DNA of 64,000 nucleotides from Paenibacillus solani (GTDB lineage: Bacteria; Bacillota; Bacilli; Paenibacillales; Paenibacillaceae). Below are positions 17,072 to 25,614 of this stretch, piece by piece; the stretch's first letter is position 1, and the number at the start of each line of letters is the position of its first letter. Location of the stretch: NCBI RefSeq assembly GCF_001277345.1, contig NZ_LIUT01000001.1, forward strand, positions 1,448,358-1,512,357, written 5' to 3'. The notes beneath the pieces are model-generated. The model worked only from the letters and a program-made list of their open reading frames with translations. It did no database searches and was not told where the DNA came from. The position numbers and the translations under genes were made by a program.

Positions 17072-17557
17072 ATGACAGAAACAAAAAAGACCACGATTAT
17101 ACTATTTAGCGGAGATTACGATAAAGCAATGGCCGCGTACATTATTGCCAACGGAGCTGCTGCTTACGATCATGAGGTAACGATTTTTCATACTTTTTGG
17201 GGGCTGAATGCCCTGCGCAAGGATGAAAATGTACTGCGGCCGAAGAAGAAGAGTTTCATGGAGAAAATGTTTGGATGGATGATGCCGCGGGGAGCTGATA
17301 AGATGGGACTCTCCAAAATGAATTTTGCCGGCATGGGTCCTAAAATGATAAAGGGTGTCATTAAGAAGCACAATGCCGTGCCGCTACCGCAGTTGATAGA
17401 AATGGCGAAGGAGCAGGATGTCAAGCTGGTCGCATGTACAATGACGATGGATCTTCTCGGTTTACAAAAGGAAGAGTTGTTTGATGATATAGAATATGCG
17501 GGTGTGGCTGGTTATTTGGGCGATGCTCAGGATGGTCATGTGAACTTGTTTATCTAA
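17072..17557 (+). CDS. DsrE/DsrF-like sulfur-relay protein (DsrE2A type)
   Basis: 161-aa DsrE-superfamily protein. The N-terminal TTIILFSGDYDKAMAAYIIANGAAA is the DsrE fold opening; HTFWGLNAL, a methionine-rich insert (MMPRGADKMGLSKMNFAGMG) and the cysteine strand LVACTMTMDLLG are typical of the DsrE2/peroxiredoxin-like type found beside TusA and rhodanese genes. It acts as a persulfide carrier. ATG 17072 follows AAGGGG; the longer frame starting at 17030 begins inside operator 4 and is rejected. Confidence 0.9.
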   Translation: MTETKKTTIILFSGDYDKAMAAYIIANGAAAYDHEVTIFHTFWGLNALRKDENVLRPKKKSFMEKMFGWMMPRGADKMGLSKMNFAGMGPKMIKGVIKKHNAVPLPQLIEMAKEQDVKLVACTMTMDLLGLQKEELFDDIEYAGVAGYLGDAQDGHVNLFI

Positions 17558-17593
17558 TCAGGACGATTGCTTGCATAAAGAGGTGAAATCAAG

Positions 17594-17965
17594 ATGGGTA
17601 CATTTAATATCATATTCATTGCACTAATTATCTTGTTTATCGTATGGAGAATTCTCCCGGCCAAGGGAGTCAGACAGATTAATGCGGCGCAATTGAAGGA
17701 AGAGCTGAAGAATGCGAACGGACACAAGCAGTTTATTGATGTTCGGACGCCGGGAGAGTTCAAGGGAAATCATATACGTGGTTTTCGCAATATTCCGCTA
17801 GATCAGCTTTTATCAAGCAGCGACTCACTCTCCAAAGACAAGGAGGTGGTATTAATCTGTCAGAGCGGGATGAGAAGCAATAAAGCCAGTAAATCATTAA
17901 GGAAATCAGGCTTTGAGAAGGTCACCAATGTTAAAGGTGGCATGAGTGCCTGGTCTTCATATTAA
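17594..17965 (+). CDS. Membrane-anchored rhodanese
   Basis: 123-aa single-domain rhodanese with an N-terminal membrane helix (about residues 5-21, IIFIALIILFIVWRIL). The active-site loop is CQSGMRS, with upstream FIDVRTPGEFKGNHIRG. It should hold persulfide at the inner face of the membrane (orientation inferred). It lies 36 bp after the DsrE-like gene in the same operon. Confidence 0.92.
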   Translation: MGTFNIIFIALIILFIVWRILPAKGVRQINAAQLKEELKNANGHKQFIDVRTPGEFKGNHIRGFRNIPLDQLLSSSDSLSKDKEVVLICQSGMRSNKASKSLRKSGFEKVTNVKGGMSAWSSY

Positions 17966-17996
17966 TAATCTTAACAAACAAAGGAGTGCAACTCTG

Positions 17997-18293
17997 ATGA
18001 AAGAGATTTTACCTAAAGACGTTGAGCAGAAGCTGAATGACGGACTGGTATTGAATATTATCGATGTTCGAGAAACGGAGGAAGTCGCAGAAGGGAAAAT
18101 TCCAGGTGCGGTCAACATTCCGCTTGGTTTGATTGAGTTCTGTAAGCAGGATCTTGATCGGTCTAAAGAATATGTTCTGGTATGCCGTTCGGGCGGCCGC
18201 AGCGGCCGGGCAGCGGAGTACTTGGAGGGTCAGGGCTATCGAGTTGTCAACATGACAGGCGGTATGCTTGCATGGGAAGGAAAGATGGAGTAG
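17997..18293 (+). CDS. Single-domain rhodanese sulfurtransferase
   Basis: 98-aa cytoplasmic rhodanese. It contains NIIDVRETEEVAEGKIPGAVNIP and the active loop CRSGGRSGRA, with the domain closing on GGMLAWEG. AAAGGAG precedes ATG 17997; a GTG-initiated extension overlapping the previous gene has no support. It is the second rhodanese in tandem, diverged enough from its neighbour to rule out recent duplication. Confidence 0.92.
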   Translation: MKEILPKDVEQKLNDGLVLNIIDVRETEEVAEGKIPGAVNIPLGLIEFCKQDLDRSKEYVLVCRSGGRSGRAAEYLEGQGYRVVNMTGGMLAWEGKME

Positions 18294-18354
18294 CTATAGT
18301 TCACGCTGTAAGGGAAGGTAGGTTTAAGGCACCTCTCTTTTTTTGAAACAAAAT

Positions 18355-18370
18355 ATACCCTAGGTGGTAT
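18355..18370. promoter_or_regulatory. CstR-type operator 5 (imperfect)
   Basis: ATACCC-TAGG-TGGTAT: the left arm is exact and the right arm has one mismatch. It lies 26 bp upstream of the TusA-rhodanese start, after a T-rich tract that may end the preceding transcript. Confidence 0.62.
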
Positions 18371-18395
18371 TTTTAAAATGGAGGGTTAATGCGAT

Positions 18396-18971
18396 ATGAC
18401 ATACGTTGAGTCCAATGTAAAGCTGGATGCGAAGGGGCTGGCATGCCCTATGCCCATCGTCCGGACGAAAAAAGCGATAAAGGATCTTGAAGCAGGGCAA
18501 GTGCTGGAGATTGAGGCAACCGACAGAGGTTCCAAGGCTGATATGAAGGCATGGGCGGAAAGCACAGGACACCATTATCTTGGAACGATTGAAGAGGGAG
18601 AAGTGTTGAAGCACTATCTGCGCAAATCATCAGGTCAAGAAATGGCTGAAAAAACCTATCCGGTTGTAGCGTCCAATGAGCAGCTGGAAGAGAAGCTGGA
18701 GGACCGTTCACCTATCATTATTGTCGATGTGAGAGAAGCGGCAGAATATGCTTTCAAACATATCCCGAACGCGTTATCGATTCCTCTCGGCGAGCTAGAC
18801 AAGCGGCTGAATGAGTTGAACAAGGAAGATGAAATATATGTTATTTGCCGTACCGGAACACGCAGTGATATGGCAGCCCACAAGCTTGCATCTAACGGTT
18901 ATAAAAGCGTGGTGAATGTATTACCAGGTATGAGCGGGTGGAACGGTCAAACGGAAGGTTTGAATGATTAG
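18396..18971 (+). CDS. TusA-rhodanese fusion sulfurtransferase (CstA-like)
   Basis: 191-aa two-domain protein. An N-terminal TusA domain (1-78; cysteine in GLACPMPIVR) is joined by a short linker to a rhodanese domain (about 90-188; active loop CRTGTRSD). Staphylococcal CstA is also a multidomain sulfurtransferase of TusA and rhodanese modules, so the role (collecting persulfide and passing it to the dioxygenase) is probably the same, though the domain set is not identical. GGAGG lies upstream of the ATG. Confidence 0.92.
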   Translation: MTYVESNVKLDAKGLACPMPIVRTKKAIKDLEAGQVLEIEATDRGSKADMKAWAESTGHHYLGTIEEGEVLKHYLRKSSGQEMAEKTYPVVASNEQLEEKLEDRSPIIIVDVREAAEYAFKHIPNALSIPLGELDKRLNELNKEDEIYVICRTGTRSDMAAHKLASNGYKSVVNVLPGMSGWNGQTEGLND

Positions 18972-19089
18972 TGTGTTGTAGTAAGTCGGTTTGCAATAGA
19001 GCCTATTTTATAAACGATTCTAGACTCAGTTGTGTGAAGGATCAAAGAAATTGAAATAGTTACTTTGCTTACAAGGAGGAAATCCAACA

Positions 19090-20217
19090 ATGACAGTAAG
19101 AGAAATGCCTGTGCATGAGGCAGCTATGAAAGCAATGATGAAGGAAAGCCTGTTTATCCTGGATGTACGGAACTCTTCCGATTTTGAGGATTGGAAGATT
19201 GAGGGCAAAGGAATCCAGCATTTGAATATCCCTTATTTCGATTTGATTGATGGAGTAGAAGATATTCTGAATCTTCTCCCGAAAGATCAAGAAGTGCTCG
19301 TTGTGTGCGCCAAGGAGGGCTCATCAGTCATGGTAGCCGAGATGCTGGCAGAAGAGGGCCGGAACGTTGCATACCTGAAAGGCGGCATGAAGGCTTGGAG
19401 TGAACATTTGGTGCCACTTAAGATCGGTAACTTGGCAGATGGTGGAGAGCTTTATCAATTCGTTCGAGTAGGCAAAGGCTGTTTGTCCTACATGGTTGTA
19501 TCCAACGGAGAAGCGGCATTGTTTGACGCAACCCGCATGACAGAGATTTATCTAGAGTTTGCCCAAAGCTTGGGTGCACAAATCAAGCATGTGTTTGATA
19601 CCCACCTGCATGCAGACCATATCTCCGGTGGGCGGATGATTGCGAAGCAGACCGGGGCTCTCTACTGGCTTCCGTCGAAGGATGCCGGCGAGGTTGTCTT
19701 TAAGTACGAAGCTTTGGAAGACGGCATCGAAGTGGTGATCGGCAGCAGCACGATCCGGATTGAAGCTCTTTATTCCCCAGGACATACGATCGGGTCTACT
19801 TCGTTTGTAATTGATGATCAATACCTGCTTACAGGTGATAGTTTATTTATCGATTCCATTGGTCGTCCTGACCTTGCAGGTCTTGCCGAGGATTGGGTTG
19901 GCGATTTGCGGGAGACGCTCTATTCACGCTATACCCGTCTAGCGGATGATCTGATCGTGCTTCCAGCTCATTTTATGATCATGGATGAACTGAATGCGGA
20001 TGGAACGGTCGCAAGGAGACTAGGTGAACTCTACCGTGATAACCATGGTCTGAATATTGCGAATGAAGCGGAATTCAGAGCGATGGTTACCAAGAATCTG
20101 CCTCCGCAGCCAAACAGCTATCAGGAAATCCGTCAAACGAACATGGGTACATTGACTCCTGACGCGGAGCGTCAGCGTGAGATGGAAATTGGACCGAACC
20201 GCTGCGCTGTGCGTTAA
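19090..20217 (+). CDS. Rhodanese-persulfide dioxygenase fusion (CstB-like)
   Basis: 375-aa protein. An N-terminal rhodanese domain (about 1-110; loop VVCAKEGSS) precedes a metallo-beta-lactamase-fold persulfide dioxygenase (about 120-375) with the iron-site motifs [15 protein letters not shown] and [15 protein letters not shown], which distinguish ETHE1/CstB-type enzymes. It should oxidise persulfide to sulfite or thiosulfate. The order (rhodanese first) differs from staphylococcal CstB, where dioxygenase comes first. GGAGG precedes the ATG. The next gene, a sulfite-type exporter, fits removal of the product. Confidence 0.92.
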   Translation: MTVREMPVHEAAMKAMMKESLFILDVRNSSDFEDWKIEGKGIQHLNIPYFDLIDGVEDILNLLPKDQEVLVVCAKEGSSVMVAEMLAEEGRNVAYLKGGMKAWSEHLVPLKIGNLADGGELYQFVRVGKGCLSYMVVSNGEAALFDATRMTEIYLEFAQSLGAQIKHVFDTHLHADHISGGRMIAKQTGALYWLPSKDAGEVVFKYEALEDGIEVVIGSSTIRIEALYSPGHTIGSTSFVIDDQYLLTGDSLFIDSIGRPDLAGLAEDWVGDLRETLYSRYTRLADDLIVLPAHFMIMDELNADGTVARRLGELYRDNHGLNIANEAEFRAMVTKNLPPQPNSYQEIRQTNMGTLTPDAERQREMEIGPNRCAVR

Positions 20218-20325
20218 ACCAAGCAGAGGTCCTATTTAATCAGATGTAAAACTATATTTGCGTGAAGATGATCCATGACTTATTTGCTATACAAGATGGA
20301 GTAAGGATTACACAGTATTAAGTAG

Positions 20326-20355
20326 AAAAAGGGAACCATTAGGGTTCCCTTTTCG
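20326..20355. terminator. Rho-independent terminator
   Basis: AAAAGGGAACC / GGTTCCCTTTT stem (11 bp, 5-nt loop) with flanking A and T tracts, between the dioxygenase and TauE genes. It lies only about 20 bp before the TauE start, so it could attenuate rather than end transcription. Confidence 0.75.
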
Positions 20356-20376
20356 AAAGAGGAAGGGGGCAGCACG

Positions 20377-21159
20377 ATGGAACTTAATCTAACCTTCATC
20401 ATTACCATATTTTTGATTGGATTCATTGGTTCATATATTTCAGGCATGGTCGGCATTGGCGGCTCGATTATCAAATATCCGCTGCTGCTGTATATCCCGC
20501 CACTTTTTGGTCTGGCGGCATTTTCGGCACATGAAGTGTCGGGCATAAGTGCAGTACAGGTATTCTTTGCCACAATCGGCGGTGTTTGGGCATACCGCAA
20601 GGGCGGATATCTGAATAAATCACTCATACTTTATATGGGTTCAGCCATATTGATCGGCAGTTTTATCGGAGGCTTCGGCTCCAAAATGATGAGTGAAGGC
20701 GGCATCAATCTAATCTATGGCATATTGGCGCTTATTGCAGCCATCATGATGTTCATTCCGAACAAAGGGGTTGACGATATTCCGCTGAATCAGGTCAAGT
20801 TCAACAAGTGGCTGGCTGCCGGGCTGGCTTTACTGGTCGGGATCGGAGCAGGGATCGTGGGTGCGGCGGGTGCTTTTCTGCTCGTACCGATCATGCTGGT
20901 TGTACTGAAAATACCGACCCGAATGACGATCGCCACCTCACTGGCAGTTACCTTCATCTCATCCATCGGTTCGACCGTGGGCAAGTTGACAACGGGGCAG
21001 GTGGATTATGTCCCCGCCCTTATCATGGTTGTTGCCAGTCTGATCGCTTCTCCTCTTGGAGCGGCGGCAGGCAAAAAGATGAACACCAAGGTCCTGCAGA
21101 TCATATTGGCTGTCTTGATCCTAGCAACGGCCGTTAAAATTTGGCTTGACATGCTATGA
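20377..21159 (+). CDS. TauE/SafE-family sulfite/sulfonate exporter
   Basis: 260-aa membrane protein with about eight helices and the two duplicated family motifs: [14 protein letters not shown] near residue 27 and [19 protein letters not shown] near 155. TauE-type exporters in cst operons are thought to expel sulfite or sulfur oxyanions formed by persulfide dioxygenase. AAGAGGAAGGGGG precedes the ATG. It is the last gene of the sulfide locus. Confidence 0.92.
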   Translation: MELNLTFIITIFLIGFIGSYISGMVGIGGSIIKYPLLLYIPPLFGLAAFSAHEVSGISAVQVFFATIGGVWAYRKGGYLNKSLILYMGSAILIGSFIGGFGSKMMSEGGINLIYGILALIAAIMMFIPNKGVDDIPLNQVKFNKWLAAGLALLVGIGAGIVGAAGAFLLVPIMLVVLKIPTRMTIATSLAVTFISSIGSTVGKLTTGQVDYVPALIMVVASLIASPLGAAAGKKMNTKVLQIILAVLILATAVKIWLDML

Positions 21160-21309
21160 TCCAACTTGGAAACCTGTTTTCATATATGGTATTAATCTGC
21201 AACGATGAGACAGGAATGGTAAGATGGTGGAAGCATTGCTTTTTCTATCTGGACCACACAATAACAAGGAATCATCATCTTGGAATCTTGGAAAAGGGGT
21301 GTTCAAACG

Positions 21310-21936
21310 ATGAATTCATGGAATGAACGGTTTCGGCGTGAGGATTATGTATACGGAACGAACCCGAATGTATTCATAGCCGATATGCATAAGAAGTTAA
21401 AATTAACAGGTGAAGCCTTGGCTATCGCAGAGGGAGAGGGACGGAATGCGGTTTTTCTGGCTCGGGAAGGCATGAATGTCACTGTATGGGATTATGCGGA
21501 ATCCGGATTGGAGAAAGCCAACAGGTTGGCCAGAACAAACGACGTCCAGCTAAAGACTGAGCTTGTAGACCTTGAGGAAGCAGGTTGGGCTGAGAATCAG
21601 TGGGATGAAATTGTTTGTGTGTTTGGACACTTTCCCAAAGAACTGAGAATGAAGACGTTAAAAGGCGTTAAAGCAGCGGTAAAGCCAGGCGGGTATTTCC
21701 TGTCCGAAGTGTATTCCCCTTACCAGATCCCTTATCGAAGCGGGGGGCCGCAAGATCAGCAATTTCTATACACACCTGAGGAGTTCCTCGAGCTATTTAC
21801 AGATTGGCGGATTGTTCATTTTTTCATGGGCGAGGTCTTTCGCCAGGAAGGCGAGGGACATCAAGGCTTGTCTCATGTCATTCAGTTCGCAGGACAAAAG
21901 CCAGCCGATTTAATGAAACAAAGCGAGCAGGGTTAA
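21310..21936 (+). CDS. Class I SAM-dependent methyltransferase (TehB-like)
   Basis: 208-aa methyltransferase. SAM-binding motif I is LAIAEGEGRNAVFLA, followed by VWDYAESGLEKA (post I), and VKPGGYFLSEVYSP marks motif III. The N-terminal WNERFRREDYVYGTNPN is typical of the TehB/thiopurine-like subgroup, which methylates small thiols, chalcogen oxyanions or similar compounds. ATG 21310 with AAGGGG upstream is preferred over TTG 21280. It follows the sulfide locus, so a role in sulfur or chalcogen detoxification is plausible but unproven. Its stop overlaps the convergent AraC gene by 4 bp. Confidence 0.88.
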   Translation: MNSWNERFRREDYVYGTNPNVFIADMHKKLKLTGEALAIAEGEGRNAVFLAREGMNVTVWDYAESGLEKANRLARTNDVQLKTELVDLEEAGWAENQWDEIVCVFGHFPKELRMKTLKGVKAAVKPGGYFLSEVYSPYQIPYRSGGPQDQQFLYTPEEFLELFTDWRIVHFFMGEVFRQEGEGHQGLSHVIQFAGQKPADLMKQSEQG

Positions 21937-22742
21937 GTGAACAGCATGGATACATCGGACTGATCTCCCTGATGCACGTAGTCTGTCGGAGATAGCCCGG
22001 TGTATTTTTTAAACATCCGATAAAAATAGGAAGTGTCGTAGTAACCCAAATAATGGGCGATATGAGTGATGTTCATGTCCGACTGAAGGAGCAGGCTGCA
22101 AGCTTCATGCACACGCAGCTGATGCATGTACCGAATCGGAGAATGACCGTACACCTCCTTAAAGAGAGCGGCAGTATAGTTGGAAGAACGCTGGATTAAC
22201 TTAGCCAATCGATCGATTTCAATCGGTTCACGGTAATGCTCGAGCAGATAGGATTTGATGGTGTCGGCATATTTACGTTTGCTGGGTGTCAGTTCGGTTT
22301 TCTCGAGTTCACGGGCCAGCATACCGATGAGCTCCTGGAGAATGCCTAGACAGATCATGTTACGGTAGCTTTTGCCGCCCCGCATTTCCTCGTATAAACG
22401 CTCACAGCGATGATAGGCATATTGAATATGGGACAGGTTGAATTTCAAACATTGACCCGCGTCCAGAAAGGGAATGCCTGTGCCTGTGGTGCCCTGATCA
22501 TCCAGAGTAAAGAGAATAGTATGCTTCTGATGTGGAACACCATTCCAATTGCCGCCGCTTCGCTGAGCCGCCTGAGGGATAAAGAGCACGTCTTCTTTCT
22601 CGGCAATGATTTCTTCCCCGTTGATTTCGTACCTCACCTTACCTTCTCTTACCACCACAAGGACATTGTAGGCAAGCGTCTCAAGCTGTGTCCGCCAATT
22701 CGGTATGTAATCATCAAAGTTCACGCTCATCAATTGGATCAT
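21933..22742 (-). CDS. AraC-family transcriptional regulator
   Basis: 269-aa regulator. The N-terminal cupin sensor domain (GEEIIAEKEDVLFIPQ) is followed by a C-terminal AraC helix-turn-helix pair (LGYYDTSYFYRMFKKYTGLSPTDY). ATG 22742 has GAGGTG upstream; the extension to 22790 lacks a ribosome-binding site. It is divergent from the sulfatase gene with a 255-bp intergenic region, so it probably controls the sulfatase/FGE genes. Confidence 0.9.
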   Translation of the reverse strand: MIQLMSVNFDDYIPNWRTQLETLAYNVLVVVREGKVRYEINGEEIIAEKEDVLFIPQAAQRSGGNWNGVPHQKHTILFTLDDQGTTGTGIPFLDAGQCLKFNLSHIQYAYHRCERLYEEMRGGKSYRNMICLGILQELIGMLARELEKTELTPSKRKYADTIKSYLLEHYREPIEIDRLAKLIQRSSNYTAALFKEVYGHSPIRYMHQLRVHEACSLLLQSDMNITHIAHYLGYYDTSYFYRMFKKYTGLSPTDYVHQGDQSDVSMLFT

Positions 22743-22997
22743 GATCGAACACCTCGCAGTGGTTTTATACCTACAGCCTATCATATTCATGGCTCATTTG
22801 AGTAGGAGTACATTCATTTCTATGATCTTGCTGGTTCGAATCGGAGTGGAATCGTACATAAAAATAACGAAATGTACATCGACTCTGCAAGGATTGCGGC
22901 CTATAATTTCAATCAAATGTAGTAATATGCAAACGCTGACATGCGCCGACATGTCCTCAAGACTTGGCAAGTGAAACCGAAAAAAGGAAGGAAATGA

Positions 22998-24464
22998 TTG
23001 AATATGAGAGTGTTATTGCTGGATTTGGATTCAACCAGACCGGATCATCTAGGCTGCTACGGCTATCATCGAAATACTTCACCCAATATTGACCAAATCG
23101 CTGCTGAAGGCGTACGATTTGACAATTACTATACCTCTGATGCTCCTTGTTTTCCTTCAAGAACCGCGTTAATGACCGGCAAGTTCGGTATTCATAACGG
23201 CGTCGTAGGCCATGGCGGCACGGCTGCCGATGTGCGGCATGAGGGCATAACCCGTGACTTCCACGACAAGCTGGCTTCGGAGAGTTTTCCAGCGATTTTC
23301 CGCCGGGCGGGGATGAAGACTGCGCTCATCAGTCCGTTCGGAGAACGTCATTCGGCATGGACCTTCTACGCAGGTTTTAATGAAATGTACAATACAGGCA
23401 AGGGCGGCATGGAATCAGCAGAAGAAGTCTCACCTGTCGTTCTGGATTGGCTGGAGCGTAACGCAGAGGAAGACAACTGGATGCTGTACGTGAACTTCTG
23501 GGATCCGCATACACCTTATCGGGCACCTCAAACGCTAGGAAATCCATTCGAATCTGATCCTCTCCCGGATTGGATTACGGAAGAGGTACTGCAGGAGCAT
23601 CAGAAGAAGGTTGGCCCGCATGGAGCGAATGAGATTAACATGTATAATAGTAATACATCCCCCGATTATCCGCGGCATCCCGGTGAGATTCGATCGATGG
23701 AGGATTTGCGGACGATGGTGGACGGCTATGATTGCGGCATCCGGCATATGGATGAGCATATAGGGGCTATCTTCGACTTGCTTAGGAGCAAGGGTGTGAT
23801 GGATGATCTGGTGATCATTATTACGGCTGATCATGGCGAGAATATGGGGGAGCTCGGGATCTATGGAGAACACGCAACAGCGGATCAAGGCACTTGTCGC
23901 ATTCCGATGATTATCCGTGGGCCCGGCATAAAGAAGGGAGCAGCGGATCGCGAGCTGCATTATCATTTGGATCTGCTGCCTACTATGGCGGAATATATGA
24001 ATGTTGCTCCGGTTTCAAGCTGGGATGGAATCAGTTATTCGGAAACCTTGCAAAGCGGTAAAGGCAGCGGACGGGATTATTTGGTGGTATCCCAATGTGC
24101 CCATGTCTGTCAGCGAAGTGTACGATTTGGAGATTGGCTCTACATTCGGACGTATCATGACGGCTATCACTTGTTCGATAAAGAAATGCTGTTTCATATC
24201 ACCGAGGATAGTCACGAACAGCATAATCAGGCGTCTCAAAGACCAGATCTTTGCAGGGAGGCCGTCTACCTGCTGAATGAGTGGCATGATCAGATGATGT
24301 CAACGATGCCGTTTGATGTGGATCCATTATGGACGGTCATGAAGGAAGGCGGGCCTTACCATGCTAAAGGTAATCTGCCACAATATATCGAGCGTTTAAA
24401 GAAGACGGGCCGGGGTGAAGCAGTTCCGGAATTAATGCGTCGCCATCCTCGGGAGTTCGTATAG
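22998..24464 (+). CDS. Type I sulfatase (arylsulfatase/glycan sulfatase family)
   Basis: 488-aa sulfatase. The metal-site aspartates lie in LLDLDSTRPDH, the formylglycine motif is Cys51-FPSR (CxPSR, needing conversion of Cys to formylglycine), and the second metal-site region is TADHGENMGE. No signal peptide is seen, so substrate must be taken up or be intracellular. The start is either TTG 22998 (6 nt from GGAAGG) or ATG 23004. The FGE encoded next supplies its maturation; the substrate (sulfated glycan, aryl sulfate or choline sulfate type) is unknown. Confidence 0.93.
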   Translation: MNMRVLLLDLDSTRPDHLGCYGYHRNTSPNIDQIAAEGVRFDNYYTSDAPCFPSRTALMTGKFGIHNGVVGHGGTAADVRHEGITRDFHDKLASESFPAIFRRAGMKTALISPFGERHSAWTFYAGFNEMYNTGKGGMESAEEVSPVVLDWLERNAEEDNWMLYVNFWDPHTPYRAPQTLGNPFESDPLPDWITEEVLQEHQKKVGPHGANEINMYNSNTSPDYPRHPGEIRSMEDLRTMVDGYDCGIRHMDEHIGAIFDLLRSKGVMDDLVIIITADHGENMGELGIYGEHATADQGTCRIPMIIRGPGIKKGAADRELHYHLDLLPTMAEYMNVAPVSSWDGISYSETLQSGKGSGRDYLVVSQCAHVCQRSVRFGDWLYIRTYHDGYHLFDKEMLFHITEDSHEQHNQASQRPDLCREAVYLLNEWHDQMMSTMPFDVDPLWTVMKEGGPYHAKGNLPQYIERLKKTGRGEAVPELMRRHPREFV

Positions 24465-24510
24465 TGGATCATCATTTCGTATAATAGAAAATGAGAACAA
24501 CAATTAAAGC

Positions 24511-24545
24511 AGGATAACCGCTACATAGCGGTTGTCCTGTTCTCT
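24511..24545 (+). terminator. Rho-independent terminator-like hairpin
   Basis: AGGATAACCGCT-ACAT-AGCGGTTGTCCT, 12 bp with one G-U pair, followed by a moderate T/C tract (GTTCTC). It lies between the sulfatase and FGE genes, so read-through is likely needed if they are co-expressed. Confidence 0.65.
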
Positions 24546-24570
24546 GTATCAAGCATAGGAGGAACCGAGT

Positions 24571-25581
24571 ATGGGAGAACAACATTCTTGTTGCGCTGGC
24601 GCGAGGGCAAGCGTGAAATTGGGAGAAGCCGAACAGAGGGAACCCCATGACAATGAAAGAAAAGGCTCAGATCATAAGCAGCCGCAACAACCGCCAACGG
24701 ATCTCCATCTGAATATGATCGCTATCCCTGGAGGTACGTTTACGATGGGCACGAATTCGCAAGAGGGCTTTGCACGTGACGGGGAGGGGCCTGCTCGCAG
24801 TGTGAACATTTCCGGATTTGAAATTTCACCGTATGCTGTTACGAATGGACAGTTTGGGCGATTTGTGGAATCAACCGGATATGTTACGGAGGCGGAACGC
24901 TTCGGCTGGTCATTTGTGTTTGATCTGTTGGCTTCAGAGGAGACTAAAGCTAATGTAAAGCAGGTCCCACAAGAAGTGCCTTGGTGGCTGGTGGTGGAAG
25001 GCGCATACTGGGCTGCCCCGGAGGGAGCGGATTCAAATATCGAGACCCGGATGGATCATCCAGTCGTACATATATCGTGGAATGATGCTGCAGCATACTG
25101 CCAATGGGCAGGTATGCGGCTTCCCACGGAAGCGGAATGGGAATATGCGGCGCGCGGAGGTTTGGAGGGCAAGACCTACCCTTGGGGCGATCTGTTGAAG
25201 CAGGACGGGGAGCATCAGTGCAATATTTGGCAGGGCAAGTTTCCGGTTAAAAACAACGCAAGCGACGGATATGTCGGTACCGCGCCAGTGGATGCCTATA
25301 AACCGAATGGTTACGGACTGTATAATATGTCGGGCAATGTATGGGAATGGTGCAGCGATTGGTTCAGCCCTTCTTATCATCAACAGACCTCAGCGAACAA
25401 TCCTTTTTATGACAAGCCCAGCGGTGGAAGGTCGATGCGCGGCGGCTCCTACTTGTGCCACAGATCCTACTGCAACCGATATCGAGTCGCAGCGCGCAGC
25501 GGGAATACACCCGACAGCTCAACGGGAAATTGTGGTTTCCGTGTCGTGAGGGATAAAGCAATGATGATATCTTCGGACTAG
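24571..25581 (+). CDS. Formylglycine-generating enzyme (SUMF1 family)
   Basis: 336-aa FGE. The N-terminal SCCAG resembles the CC-containing start of bacterial FGEs. The FGE-sulfatase domain runs from MIAIPGGTFTMGTN to GFRVVRD, with RLPTEAEWEYAARGG and YNMSGNVWEWCSDW. The two catalytic, copper-binding cysteines are present as Cys296-HRSY-Cys301, the same CX4C spacing as in characterised aerobic FGEs, so this is a true maturase rather than a generic SUMF1 protein. GGAGG is upstream of the ATG. It activates the CxPSR sulfatase encoded immediately upstream. Confidence 0.94.
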   Translation: MGEQHSCCAGARASVKLGEAEQREPHDNERKGSDHKQPQQPPTDLHLNMIAIPGGTFTMGTNSQEGFARDGEGPARSVNISGFEISPYAVTNGQFGRFVESTGYVTEAERFGWSFVFDLLASEETKANVKQVPQEVPWWLVVEGAYWAAPEGADSNIETRMDHPVVHISWNDAAAYCQWAGMRLPTEAEWEYAARGGLEGKTYPWGDLLKQDGEHQCNIWQGKFPVKNNASDGYVGTAPVDAYKPNGYGLYNMSGNVWEWCSDWFSPSYHQQTSANNPFYDKPSGGRSMRGGSYLCHRSYCNRYRVAARSGNTPDSSTGNCGFRVVRDKAMMISSD

Positions 25582-25614
25582 CATTAGAAATGAGAAGGTC
25601 AGAGAGGTACAGAC

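Noticed and set aside
17997..18971. Tandem rhodaneses as a recent duplication
   Set aside because: Sequence around the active loops (CQSGMRS, CRSGGRSG, CRTGTRSD) and flanks differs strongly, so they are old paralogues.
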